The notes under the pieces: generated by a model
The model's input: only the letters and a program-made list of their open reading frames with translations
Databases searched by the model: none
Told to the model about the DNA's origin: nothing
Made by a program: the position numbers and the translations under genes
Origin: Pontederia crassipes
Taxonomy: Eukaryota > Streptophyta > Magnoliopsida > Commelinales > Pontederiaceae
Reading direction: 5' to 3'
Length of the DNA: 64,000 nt
Assembly: GCA_030549335.1 (NCBI GenBank)
Contig: JAUKPH010000017.1
Coordinates: 9,199,501 to 9,263,500, forward strand
In this document: positions 48,497 through 61,038 of the stretch, in pieces
Layout of the letters: every line of letters begins with the position of its first letter
Numbering within the stretch: position 1 is the first letter of the stretch

Positions 48497-49833
48497 CACT
48501 TTTCAAAACATTTCTATTAATTTATCTTCGAAGAATGATTATACACATTATCCGCTTATTAGAAATAAATTCATCATCGAGCTCAAATAATCCGATAAAA
48601 TCTTAATTAAGCCAAGAACCGTTCCCACTACCAATTTTATCCTTGTATTTGGCTTTTGGACTCGTTATAATTTATAAGATAGAAAGAGAAACATAAGACA
48701 TATTAGATTATATATCATTGATTTAGAGAGATCGTTCGTACACGACAATTCTTACAAATGTGTACAACTTTACCTACCAGCTCCAAATATTTGTCAGGAT
48801 CATAAATTCTCACACTTGAAGTTAATGAATTATATTTCTGATAACAGAAAATTAACACACTTTATTTATTGCATGAACGATCATTATTCCATATATTTGA
48901 TCTTGTTAAATTAATGAAGAACCGTTGGCATTTTAATAGTACCGTAATTGTAAATAAACCCTTTCATTACAAGAAAAACTCATTTTGCCACCAAAATTGT
49001 GCTTAAGTCATGAACAAAAAGAGATTTATATACGTAATGAAGCCCACCCACACACACACACAAAAAAAAAAAGAATTACCTTAAATTTGACTCTTGATGG
49101 TTTAGTCAGATGCTATTACTTTGGTACAATGGTAAGCCTAGATAAAAAAAATGAATTAGACATATGAATTGATTCCATTTTACTGCTTGTCCTAAACTAT
49201 ATCATATCTATTAATGTTATTTACTTGCATTTCTTCGAACTTTAAAGTAGGCTTAACCCAATTGCCTACATGTTATTTTCTTTAATTACAAATTTACCTT
49301 ATTATTATTTCTAAAAAATTAAAGAACAAAAATCAAATAGGGTGAACACTCTCCGATCATATTCTTCACTTGATTTTTAATTTTCATATCTAAATGTAGT
49401 AAATAAATAAAAGTAAGTACACAAAGTAAAATGCATAATTAAAATGATACAAATTTCAGGCATATGGGTCCAAGGGAAAATATTTGAAAAGTTGAAGGGA
49501 GGTACTTGGGTAATATTAAAGTTTAGTAGGGGTGGAAATGTGGTATTTATAGTTTATGGGAGGAAAATAAGATTAATTGTGTATATATAACGAATCAATA
49601 AAGTGGTTTTACGCAGACCTTGGAAAAAAAATTTAATGCCCGCTCAACTAATTCGCCTTTTGGACTAATCGATATTCCCCTTGAGGTGCATTAATTATAT
49701 GCAACTTTTAGTTGTCTTAATTTGACTCATAATTAAACAATAGGGCATTAATCACACTACACTTTAAACTCCGTTAATTGCGTGCATCACGTACATTTAG
49801 TATTGCATATGAACTTTATTATTATCATATATG

Positions 49834-49881
<48 letters not shown>

Positions 49882-50649
49882 GAGATTAATGGAGGTGTAT
49901 GCATATATAAGGTCACTCTAACAAGGTTACTATGGCAAGACAAGCTATATTTATACACATTAGCCTCCTAATTTCTAGCTAATTAACTAATTTTTTTAGA
50001 GGTCAAATTGAGGCAACATTTGGTCAGAAGTCATCTAATTAATGAAAGGTCAAAAAGTTAAATCATGAATGAAAAGTGTTCTTGACGAGTAGAGAGATAG
50101 ATGATAGATGCATGCATTTGTCACTCCTTCAAAACTCAATTAGTTAATTAATTATCAAGAAGAATCTATTTAAAGTGCCAAGGTTTGTGCCAGATGACCC
50201 CTGTGATCATGATGTGTGTTTATTTTCAGCCTAGTTGGTAAGCAGTCATCAATGGCCTGGCCTAATTATTCTCTATTTATCCAATTAATTAGATCCTTAT
50301 AAAATTGAAGTATTGGTCATCTAAAACTTATCATTAGTTCTTTAAGGATTGCTTGACTTGCTCCACAGATATGTTTAGCTCGATTTCACTTTTATGCAAA
50401 CGAAAAATCGAGAGCTTTATCATCAGTAGATTTTTGACTGGAAGTCTGAAAAGAGATGAGCTGATGATGAATACGAGGGAGGGATTCCTGTGGCGTGGCC
50501 TCTGAATTCGTTCGCTGCAACAAGTAAAACAAACTGCAGTTAATCAGATGACACCATCTCTTAATCAGCTGCAGCATCATCCCTCATCATTCTTTCTTTC
50601 TATCTACCCAACCCACACACCCCCCAACCCTTCCCACTTGTACTACCAC

Positions 50650-50699
<50 letters not shown>

Positions 50700-51228
50700 G
50701 CTTTAACCTAATACGCAATAAACAACACTGTCCCTGTGACTGTCTGTCTGTAACGTTAGAATGTAGCACCAGTATCGTTGCTCTTTATTGCTGGTATCGT
50801 TCACTCCCATCCTGTTATGGCAACCAATACAGCTGTTTGTGCTGGAGCATTCGTCTCTCTCTCTCTCCCTCCCTTTGCCCTTTATTGCTGGTTATTATCT
50901 GCCTCTATGCACGGCCCTGAACAACAGCTACCGAAGTTGACACGTTTCTTGTATCCGCAGAGAGGTGCGCGGCGCTGTATCTCGTAGATGAGTAGTATTA
51001 TTGCAGACAAAAGCATGTAGTATTGTAGTGTATACGTCGTTATCTGTGTGTCTGTGTGTGATACGTTCATACGTATAAGTGGACAACAAGCAGAAGTTGA
51101 GAGGAGAGAGGGAAACGATGGATGTGCGAGTTTACGAGCGAAACGGAGGGCCTACACGTGTGGACGGCTTCGGAGCCATGCATGATTGCTTGTCCGAAAC
51201 CCGAGACCCTGCCCCAGTGCGTGTGTGT

Positions 51229-51260
<32 letters not shown>

Positions 51261-51760
51261 GGGTGACGGTGGTGGGATGTCGGTTTGTCATTCTGGTCTC
51301 TTGGTGTACATGTATAATAAAATGACAAAAAAAATGGTAAATCTTCCAGCAATTAGTAGCTTCATTACACTTTGGTTCCTCTTCGTCGATCATTATCCAT
51401 ATTTTATTTTATTTTACTATGACGGCATCATTTACCATATTATACTTTACAATCTGTTATCGAAGGAATAGTTCTTCATTAAAATAAATGGAAGACAATA
51501 ATTTTAAAAAATAGTATAAAAATCATACCTTTTTCTTTTCTTTGATGCCATTAACTCCTATCGCCAATATATTTGTTTTCTGAAAATTTCTCCAAGTTAT
51601 GAAAATTATGGATAGAAAGGAGATAATCAGAGTAAAGCAATGAAATTAGTAATAGTCTAGCAACTGTTGATTTTGACAGACCGTTTTTTCCAACTATCGC
51701 CTGCCCTGCTCTGCTTTGCCAGAAAATTGAATAAAAAAGTTAAAAACAGTGATATACATA

Positions 51761-51791
<31 letters not shown>

Positions 51792-52126
51792 AAGAGAGAG
51801 AGAGGGGGAGGGAGCTCATATTTGTTTTTTTGCTAGGAAACATTTCGTTTGTCTTTGCTGTGGACACTGTACAACAGTGCATGAACGAGATGAAAGAAGC
51901 CAAGAGGGGGTTGGCAAAGGGGGCTATAAGTTGGAAGTATCACAACTCTCCTGGGGGCCCTTTCTAAGGCATGACCAAAGCAGGAGGGATCTGCACAACA
52001 ACTACAGTGCCCAAACAAAAGGCCAAAAAGGAAGGCGTTTAGAAGAGAGAGAAAGAGTCGTGTGACTGTACTCTTCAGATTTTTCGTCAGCTGAAAGGAG
52101 TTGGGGAGAGAGAGTGGAGGAGGTAA
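48497..52126. other. Upstream region of the LOG gene, microsatellite-rich, no gene seen
   Basis: An AT run lies at about 49837-49872 and a CT run of about 22 repeats at about 50655-50698. GA-rich tracts occur at about 51229-51260 and 51761-51806. The last kilobase or so could include the LOG promoter and leader, and GA/CT tracts are common in plant core promoters. I see no convincing TATA box and no protein-coding gene. Confidence 0.35.
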
Positions 52127-53688
52127 ATGGAGGAGAACAAGGTGATGGTGATGGTGGGAAAATCAAGGTTCAAGAGGGTGTGCGTCTTCTGTGGGAGCAG
52201 CACCGGGAAGAAGGATTGCTACCAGGATGCCGCCGTAGAGCTCGGCAAAGAGCTGGTATTTTGTATTTGCTGAAGCTTCCCCTTTTTTTTTCTAAGTACT
52301 TTTTCTAGCTTTCTCTCTCCTTGTCCTCAAGATCCCAACCTGTATCTTGAAGGCTTCTGATTGGATGTGCACAAAACTATATTTTCTTAAGTCGCGTGGC
52401 ATGTCGCAGGTGGCCAGAAATGTCGATCTGGTGTATGGAGGTGGAAGCTTGGGGCTCATGGGTCTGGTCTCTGAAGCTGTTTTCAGAGGTGGAGGCCATG
52501 TCATTGGGTGAGACTGCTTGCTTCTATCATGGCTTGTTTCCTAGCTTCGAAACCTCTCTCTTTCTCTATCTCTCTCATGTCTATCTTATTTAAGTTTATT
52601 TCTGTTTTGCCAGGATAATCCCAAGGACCCTGATGAGCAAAGAGGTTCTTATCGAACAACCTAGTAGTACTTCCCTGATATCACTACTAATAGCATTATG
52701 TTAACCTCCTTTTATCCTTGTGTGTTTTGGTGATGGTGGTGTTCTCAGATAACCGGTGAGACGCTTGGCGAGGTGAAGCCAGTAGGCAGCATGCACCAGC
52801 GCAAGGCTGAGATGGCTCGCCATTCTGATGCCTTCATAGCCCTCCCTGGTCTCTCTCTCTCTCTCTCTCTCTCCCCCCCCCCTCCCCCTCCATATCATAT
52901 CGAACCTTTTGTTAGCACAGTGCAGAGTTCATCGTTATGTGTGAATCATCCTTGTCTGGTCTCATAGGTGGCTATGGAACACTGGAGGAACTCTTGGAGG
53001 TCATCACCTGGGCTCAACTTGGCATCCACAACAAACCCGTAAGTAAGCCATATCCCACTTCCCCACCTTAACTATTCTACAAGGACACACAGGGAAATGC
53101 TTGAAGCAGGCACTGACATATCCCCCGTCTTTTCGTGTCCATGTCTACAACACTTGCATGATGTATGCAAATTAAAAAGGTGGGTTTGCTCAACGTGGAT
53201 GGGTACTACAACTTCCTCTTGGCCTTCATAGACAAGGCCGTGGACGACGGCTTCATCCAGCCCTTCCAGCGCCACATCATCGTCTCCGCCACCAACGCCA
53301 AGGACCTCGTCCAAAAGCTCGAGGTAACCATATACATACACATATGTACCAATGCATGGAGAGCTCCCTCCTACGTAACCATTAAAAAACACATGGATCT
53401 ATGGATCCTTAATTAATTTACAACACTTGGGCTTGGACAAGTATATACCTATCTACATAAGAAGACCATAAAGTGGCAGTAGTACCAGACGTCGATCGTC
53501 GTCGCCATTATTTCATGCGCTCCTGCTTCTTTGACTGCTGCCTTACTCGTTTTTTTATGCATCGATCCGACTGCTTTGTTCGACCTGTGACGCAGGATTA
53601 CGTCCCCGTCGAGGACGCAGTGGCAGCAAAGCTTCTCTGGGAAATGGAGCAGCTGAACACGTCTCCCCAAGTTGAGATAGATCGGTAG
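52127..53688 (+). CDS. LOG: LOG-family cytokinin riboside 5'-monophosphate phosphoribohydrolase
   Basis: This enzyme releases active free-base cytokinin from the nucleotide in one step, in the cytosol. Seven exons: 52127-52255, 52410-52507, 52614-52644, 52749-52848, 52968-53038, 53180-53323 and 53596-53688. Every junction is GT-AG and stays in frame, giving 221 residues, normal for LOG. Diagnostic motifs are VCVFCGSS near residue 20, [10 protein letters not shown] (52-61), MHQRKAEM (101-108) and the signature PGGYGTLEE (119-127), split by intron 4 after Gly120. The ATG chosen is the first in frame and directly precedes the conserved N-terminal fold. Exon 3 is only 31 nt. Intron 4 starts with a CT and C tract. 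I cannot assign which LOG paralogue it is. Confidence 0.93.
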
Positions 53689-56223
53689 ATCGCAAGCTAG
53701 GAGCAAAGAAAGACACGGAGACTAATCAAACAGGCCCGAACTTATTTGGTGTCTTCGTCTCATGCATGTTAGCTGATCGATGTTCTTGTACTTTTGGTCG
53801 CCTCTATCACAAGTTCTAATCCTATATTGTAAGCCACATATATATAGAGATTACGTTTGCTTCTTGTGGTCGACTGGGGGATGATTGAAGATCAAGCACA
53901 CATCGATGCTTGTTATTGAACCGTGCATGTAGTGTTCTTCTCACCATTCCACATCCTTTTCTTTCTTACTTCTGCTCTTGTTTTCTTTTTTCTTGCTTAT
54001 GATAAAACTATAGATTATGTAATGTGGATGGCGCCTTTTTTAGCTACAGAACTCAGATACACAACATCCGTTCATCGGGGCTGTGGCCTTCTCTAGTGTT
54101 CATGTGCTGTGAATGCTATCAAATTCTCTCTCTCTCTCTCTCCCTGCCTGTATGGTTCAGGGTGTACGTATCTGATGAGGAACTGAGCAACGTGTGGGAC
54201 TTGGAGCTCTTGTTGGTAATGATGGCCCTGGGAGCAATCATGGCTGTTGTGGTGTTGTCTTGAGTTATCCTCCTGAATCCATGTCTGTCATAAAAAAGCA
54301 CAGCTAGCTGGACTTGTGTAACCTTTTGTGCGCTGTGGTGCATCCAAGGGGCCCTGTTGTGGAGAATAAAATAATATGCTACTCCGGTGAAGTAACGCAA
54401 TCCCGCATCTTAACTATGCTCCCTCTATTATTTGTGAGTTCACTACAATCTGAAATTAGTTCCTTTAACCCTTGTGACTCATTCACTGCAACGTGCTTTG
54501 CTAATGGATGAGAACGCTTGGCTGCTCGGGGCTCCTGTCCTGGGTGTTGAGACACCCAGGTCGCACGTTTGTTTGCTTGGTGAAGCCATACAACTCTTGC
54601 AGTTGGCACTTCCTCATACGTAGTCCCCTGATAATACTGTCCGGCCTGACATCATGGAGATTGAAGAAAGCTGGAGATCAGTCAAGGACCATCAATCCTT
54701 TTATTTTATTGCACTGCAAAGTACTCTGATTTGATTGACTACTAGTACGGTTTCATGTCAAAAAATTAAAACTTATCTTTTCATGCATAATTAGGATCTT
54801 GTTGTGCATTATATGCTTGTTGCACGAACGGTGAATTGAAATCGTTCTGTTTTTTTTTTTAATCCTGAATAAAGTTAGCATATGTCTAAATGCCATTAAG
54901 CTAACCAGTAACACTCACTCATACAGAGTTGCCTGGGCGTTTTTCAATATTAAGTTCACATTAAAACCAAAGGTATCAAATTAACAACTTAGATTATTCA
55001 AAGGGTGCATTGACACTATAGTTTTGAAGGAAAATAGTTAGTGTTTGAATGCTGTAATTAAAAACAGATAAATGCACCTTCGACTCAGAAAGAAAAAAAA
55101 AGAAATAGATGAAGGCACTGCCATATGTGCATATATCTAGTGATTTATGATGCTATTAACATTTGAGATGATAACTTTGCTCTTTCAAAAAAAAAAAAAA
55201 AGGAAAATTTGAGATCACAAGATGACGAGCTTTCCTCTCCCAACCTTTCGCCATGACAAACTATTTTAGCACAGTGAAACATGCCCCCTTTCTGTGCATA
55301 TAAACTTTCTGGACATCATATGTTGTTTGTTATGTTTCTTTTTTTTATTTTTTCTAGTGAAGGACACCACCTATTCTTCGGCATGTTCCTTTATGAGGGT
55401 GGCCATGGCGTTATGAAAAAGGTGGAGTAAATGCTCACAGTAGATAGTGCTAGGGAGGGCTTAGGATTTGCACAGCTCATGTTTCCCAAAAATGGTTAGG
55501 CATTGAGTCACCTTTTGGTATTGCGGACCTTTAATCAGTTGGGAGCTTATAAAGTAGTACATTTGTGTGTGTTGGCAGACAAAGAGAGAGAGAAAGAAAG
55601 AGATTGTCCATACTGTTCACTTCAAACAAGAGCTTTCAAATCTTCACTTCCTATTTGGATGCAAAAGCACTTAGATGTCTCGTGTGGAGACCATTCTGAT
55701 CATATGCCTGTTTCTGATGCCACCTCTCTTGCTATTTTTGCCAAACTTGTTAATGCTGCCCCTCTCCAATTTATAGATGGTGGCTGGTCTAACATGTTAG
55801 CTCCTTTCAACAATCAATGCTATCGTCTTTAAAATGCACCATCATCTTTTTAATTAATTACTATCCCTGCTTCAGTCTTTCTCATTAGAGAAACACAGGT
55901 TTAAATTTAAAATTGGACCTGTTATAGTTTATACATTGTGTGTTTTATTAATCCTGTGGTTAATTTTTGTACATTTTGTTTTTAAATTAGAATCATCCTT
56001 TTTACACAAGCATACTTCTTTTCACATCTGACCATGAATTATAAATTTAAAAAATATCACTCTCTCAAATTTTTTCATTTAACAAAATTTTCATTTCATC
56101 AATTTCTATTTATTTTTTGTTTGTTCAGAACTTACTAGCTAGTCTACCCTTTGTAACTCAAATTACACTATAAACTTCAATAAAGAAGCATAGCCCACAT
56201 TTATTTATTTATTTGTTTGTTTG
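53689..56223. other. 3' flank of LOG, no clear gene
   Basis: A short ORF at 54024-54263 ends with a hydrophobic LLLVMMALGAIMAVVVLS segment, and a 110-codon ORF lies at 55503-55832. Neither shows a recognisable family. A perfect 9-bp stem with a 4-base loop lies at 54539-54560. The remainder is AT-rich. Confidence 0.3.
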
Positions 56224-56233
56224 TTTAAGTATA
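56224..56233. repeat. Probable MULE target duplication (left), TTTAAGTATA
   Basis: This corresponds to TTTAATATA at 56860-56868 with one base indel. Confidence 0.45.
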
Positions 56234-56859
56234 AGATTATTTTCATAAACCACTCCTAAATTATCACAATTTTCACGTTTAATCCCAAACCATGAACTTA
56301 TTTTTTGAAGTCCTTAAACTATCATAAATTTTTTAATTTGATCATTCCATTCAATTCTATTAACTTCTCTGTTATCTTTCATTTTTTCATTTATGAAAAG
56401 TCTAAATTGTTCCTCCTTTCATCTGATCTAGTATTTAAAAAATAAAATTAAAATAAAAAATGCAGTCGTCGGAGTAAAAAAAATTGAGGGGGGGGGGGGG
56501 GGGGGGGAGGGGGGGGGCGTATCGACGCCCCCCTCTACGATGATGCGAACGCAGAGGGGGGTAGCGACCACCCCCACCTCTTTTTCCTTGCGCCGACGAC
56601 TTATTTAGTCCTCTTACGGGCTGTCATCGACGATTGTATTTATTTTTTTATTTTTAAATATTAAAGAGATGAAAGAAGAGGCAATTTGGATTTTTATAAA
56701 TAAAAAATAAAAGATAACAGAGAAGTTGACAGAATTGAACGGAATGATTAAATTGAAAAAAAAAATGTGATAGTTTAAGAATCTAAAAAAATAAGTTCGT
56801 AGTTTGAAATTAGATGTGAAAAATCGTGATGGTTTAGGAGTGGTTTATGAAAATAATTC
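56234..56859. mobile_element. MULE-type foldback element (626 bp)
   Basis: The two arms, each about 230 bp, are imperfect inverted repeats. The left arm TTATTTTCATAAACCACTCC matches the inverted right arm exactly, and similarity continues through CAACTTCTCTGTTATCTTT-type sequence. The loop is GC-rich with a 20-G run (56488-56507). No ORF is present. The architecture matches 25143-25878, although the arm sequences are different. Confidence 0.75.
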
Positions 56860-56868
56860 TTTAATATA

Positions 56869-57971
56869 TGACTTATTTAGTCCTGAGAGTCATCTCCTAA
56901 TGAAGTATTTGCACTATTTTTAAAATTTTTAGTAATCTTTTTATTACATAAGTTATATATATATGTATATGCACATATCTAGATGAACGTGTAGGCCGCG
57001 CATTCTTTTCTTAATTTATTTCGATTTTTTATTAGTTATAATTTAGAAAATACCATGCATCAAATAATCGACAATAATTACATTTATCATCTTTAAGATT
57101 TTAAAAACTCTTGAGAATTGTGAACTTTGATACCAAATCTAATCTTTTTTAATAATTTACTGTGGTAAAATTATTTAATGTTTATCTCAATTCTTTCTAG
57201 CTAAGCTATAGCTAACAGAATGTATCGGAATAAAAAAATGATGTGAGGTGTGACATGCGTATATGAATTCCTTACATAATATGCATCTTACATCGTAAAT
57301 TTTACATTTTAAACTCATATAAATATGATGTGAAGTGTGAACCACATACTAAAGTTACTTATATGGTACTATTATTACATTAGCACAATACTAGTTTGAC
57401 TTATTATTACCGAATAAATAATCTCAAAAAGTGTTTTGACTTTTGCCTGCCAAAAGCCTCCAAAGTTCTGGAGAGAATGCCGTCCACATTCATAGTAAGG
57501 ATGACGACAAATGCTGATACATTTTTTTGCATAAAAGTTAGAAAACCAAATGGTTGATATTTTTAACCGATGTGTTGTACACTCACCTTCGCAACGTTCA
57601 TACACATAAATGGAATAAACAGTGATGAACAAAATCATTTTTTTTTAAGTAAAGAAAAAGGTAAAGCTAATGACTGCCTGAAACCTTCAAATCTAAGCAC
57701 CTGCAACATCTTCTTCTCCCATCTGAAGACTCAATGAACAGTAAAAGACTTCAGAATCACAGGTAAGGTTGAAGCTACATGAACTCTTCATCTAAGATGG
57801 CACGCCAATATAACTTGATGCAGTATAATGACTGAATATTTCAAGCTTGGCGGCGAATTCATAAATGGCAAATTGTGTTCATATCCCACGCCTGTACTTG
57901 AACTAGTGCTGGCAATAGCTAGCATCATGTTCCACTCCAGAAGCCTTGTCATGAAGCTTACAGTACCATGT
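56869..57971. other. Intergenic DNA 3' of the APO gene
   Basis: AT-rich. The part from about 57660 to 57971 probably contains the APO 3' UTR on the minus strand. No separate gene is visible. Confidence 0.35.
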
Positions 57972-60839
57972 TCATACAGCCAACTTCTCTTCATCTAATC
58001 CAGGCACTGCTACATCATCTCTCATCAGCCCAGCATAGCGCTCCCCAACAGTGGCGCCTGCCTGGGCGAGGAGTTCCACTGCTGCTGGAAGTTTCCCATA
58101 ATACCTCCTCAGCTCATTTACTAGTGGCTTATCACTCTGCGGATCAGGTACATGCCATACGTACATGGGAGGCACAAGATCGTCTATGGTAGCTTCCTGC
58201 CAAGCGTGCTGCCCGTCCCTCATCTGGTGCTTGTAAGCCTGGCAGATCCTTGCCCGATGACCTTTTGGCCCAACCTGAACCTCAGGACAAAATCCACATG
58301 TTTGAACAGGGTATTTTTCCATGAGCTTTGAGATTCCAGACTGAACCTTTTCCCAAGCTTTCATGCCTTGTGTAGCTATATCTGTACCAGGATGCATCCA
58401 GGATTACATAAATGAAGGAAAACAAGATTTAAAAGTGTATACAAACAGATAGAAGAACATCAACCGCAAAGTGTTAGCTCTGCACATAACATTTATTTGA
58501 AATTGAAAATATCATCACAGTGCTGTATTGAGATTGGACTAGTGGAATGTTTCCTTGAATTGTTACAAGTTTGGTAAAAGTAACACACTGCACAATCAGA
58601 ATGGAAGAGTTATGTCTGGATTCATCCTCCTCTATCTAGTTATGGACTCCGATGTATGTTACAATTCGTTCTAGTAGCTATACAAAGTTACGAAAGAATA
58701 TAAAGTGAAACAGGCATGCGTCCTTGATGGGTGGATAGACCAACAGAAACTGCAATTTTGGGCTTGACAATCTGTAATCCCGGGTAGATGCTTTCTCAAG
58801 GAAATCTTGCTGTATTAATCACTGACATTTCATCACATTTGCAGTTGTTTTTGTAATTTCTACAGCATAACATTTGCTGATCTTCCCTTCTTTGATCTCT
58901 TTTAACAATCCATAAACCAAATTTACCAATCTTAGATCTCCTTTAACATGGTGTTTGCTAAGTGCGCAAAATTCCTCCACAGTATTTTTCAGTCAAGCAG
59001 GGTGTCATCACTCGTAAGTAAATATCTCACTAACGTCTGTTCAAGGATGATCAAGATGTGCTATTTGGGCGTGCATCTCTGTTCTTTCTTTTCCTTGATA
59101 CGTTTCTTTAAGCATTTCATCCAGCTACTTTCTATAATAATAATAATAATAATAACAATATATATATGTATATATATATACTCTTTAGAATTGCCCTATT
59201 CAACACGAGTTATATTGCAAAATAGTCAAAACATAGTCATTTATACTGATCAATTGTCCATTGCGATTAAAACTCAAAGAAATATTGAAGACGTGTTTTA
59301 TGGTGCTTTTATCTATCAAACATATTTTCTAAAGCCCTCATGATCTGTAATATATGCAATAATCATCAAAGAGACTTCTAAAGTCTGATAAGTTTGACTC
59401 TAACTGGCACACGAAAAAAACAAAAGCATTTTATAAGAGAGTTTCTATGACTTCATATAAATGATATAGTTTGAAAAGACTTTGAAGTATGTTATATGTA
59501 TATACATCAATCTCTTTTAATCCTATCAGGCACAAAGTAGGGTTAGATAAGAACAAGGGCCATTTGAAACATTGAATTCACCACCAAAGTATAATATGTA
59601 CAGGCTTTCTCAGGAGCACCTAAACTCACACTTGTTTTTCTTAAAACTATACTCGAGGTCAGGTCATGAGTAAAACAATTTATATCTTCACATGAAAGCT
59701 CCAAAAATCAATTAGTCATATGTACGAAATACTGAAGTTGCATAGCTAACAAGCTTCAATCAGTTCCATAGCATAGGGGGAAATAATTTTCTGCAATTTC
59801 TCATCCCATCGACAATTAATAAAAAAAATTGTAAGTCATCTGTCACAGGTGCTATAGGCATGTTACTCCAACCTAAGAGCCGAAGCGATGAAATAGGCAT
59901 ACCTTGGATGCTATCGAGAGGCGTAAATTGTGGATTACCAGCATCATTTTGGCTCACCTTCTTCCTTTTCTCCCAAAATCCAAATGGGGTGATATCTTTC
60001 CCACTAGTATAATCTCTAGGAAACTTCCTCTCAAAATCGATCATCTTTCCAGCAATGTTATAAACTGGAAACACCCTTCTCTTTGTCGGGTACTCTGGAA
60101 TGTCGACTCCTGCTTGCACACACAGCTCCACAACCGCAGGGATCCTATCCACCAGCAGCCGCTCCTCATGCGAAACTGCTCTACCCAGCCTGTCATATAG
60201 ATGGAACGACTCAACCAGAGGGAGAACATGCTCAGTTCCACCCCTAACCCACCTGTGCAATCTCGTGGACAGGCTACCCGAAACATTGCAAGTACGTATC
60301 TGATGGGGGACTCTTCCCACATGAACTTCGCCACACACACTGCATCGTTGAGCAATCACACAAGTCACGGAATAGAACAGCACAGTGATCTAAATGTATC
60401 AAAATTTTGTTTTTCTTTTGTTTCTTTTCAGTAATAGAAGTATGAACTAAAACAAGCTCAAGCGATGCGACATCGACTACCTGCAGACGTGAACGGAGAC
60501 GGCCTCTATGACCTGGGAGACGCAGCTGAACAGCCTGTTCCGGGCGCTGTAGACGTCGCGGGCGACAGGGATCAGGCTCCTGACAAGGAGGCCGTTCTCT
60601 GGCGGGCGCAGCGCGATCTCGCGCACCTCCTGCCGCGACTTCCTCTCGGCCCTCGCCAGCCGCTTGAGTTCGGTGATGCCCGTCACGAGCGGCTTCCTCC
60701 GGGAGCCTCTTCGCCTCGTCCGGAGGTCGGCGTGTTCGGCGGAAGCGGCGGCGCAAAAGGAGGAGGAAAGGGTTGCCGGAGTATGCCGAGGGATCACGCC
60801 GTGGCGGTTCGTAAGGACGTGGATTCGCCTGGACAGCAT
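57972..60839 (-). CDS. APO3: APO-family organelle RNA-binding protein, APO3-like
   Basis: APO proteins bind organelle RNAs; APO1 is established as a group II intron splicing factor. Three exons on the minus strand: 60839-60481, 60339-59873 and 58381-57972. Introns are 141 and 1491 bp with GT-AG borders, and the joined CDS is 1236 nt (411 residues). The ATG at 60839 is the first in frame; the frame stays open further upstream but without ATG. The N-terminus (MLSRRIHVLTNRHG) is Arg-rich and lacks acids, so mitochondrial or plastid import is likely. There are two APO motifs, each with paired Cys: CSVCGEVHVG (from residue 119) and C304GFCPEVQVGPKGH. PAVVELCVQAGVDIPEYPTKRR and HQMRDG-HAWQEATIDD are also characteristic. 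The second repeat fits APO3 best from memory; APO1 and APO2 are the alternatives. Confidence 0.88.
58382..59872 (-). other. Large second intron of the APO gene
   Basis: The intron is 1491 bp, with a GTTGGA donor after Leu-Leu and a TACAG acceptor. It contains an AAT/TA microsatellite at about 59138-59180. Short ORFs inside it on either strand are not convincing. Phase-1 joining of the flanking exons restores an uninterrupted frame. Confidence 0.75.
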
Positions 60840-61030
60840 GAACGAAGAGGGGGCCGAAAGAAGGGGCACGGGAAACAGGGGCAAGGTCGGAGGAAGCGGG
60901 TTACAACTTAAGGATGGTGTTATTATATATATGAACCGGGTTCATTTGAACTATATGTCATCACTTTTTTTTTAATTAACGAACGCAATTTACTGTGTCA
61001 CAGGGCAGCATAATCGATCCGGCCATTCGA

Positions 61031-61038
61031 TATTTTAG
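61031..61038. repeat. hAT target duplication (left), TATTTTAG
   Basis: This matches AATTTTAG at 61636-61643 at seven of eight bases. Confidence 0.6.

Noticed and set aside
48968-49000. CATTACAAGAAAAACTC as a CACTA terminus
   Set aside because: It departs from the CACTA start, has no inverted partner at a reasonable distance, and lacks subterminal repeats.
50587-52065. Ser/Leu- and Arg/Glu-repeat ORFs upstream of LOG
   Set aside because: They are translations of CT and GA microsatellites.
54024-54263. A 79-codon ORF with a hydrophobic C-terminus as a small membrane protein
   Set aside because: It runs through a CT microsatellite and has no family resemblance or conservation evidence.
60840-60884. 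An upstream extension of the APO protein beginning at 60884
   Set aside because: The codon there is TTG, not ATG. The first in-frame ATG is at 60839 and gives an organelle-type N-terminus.
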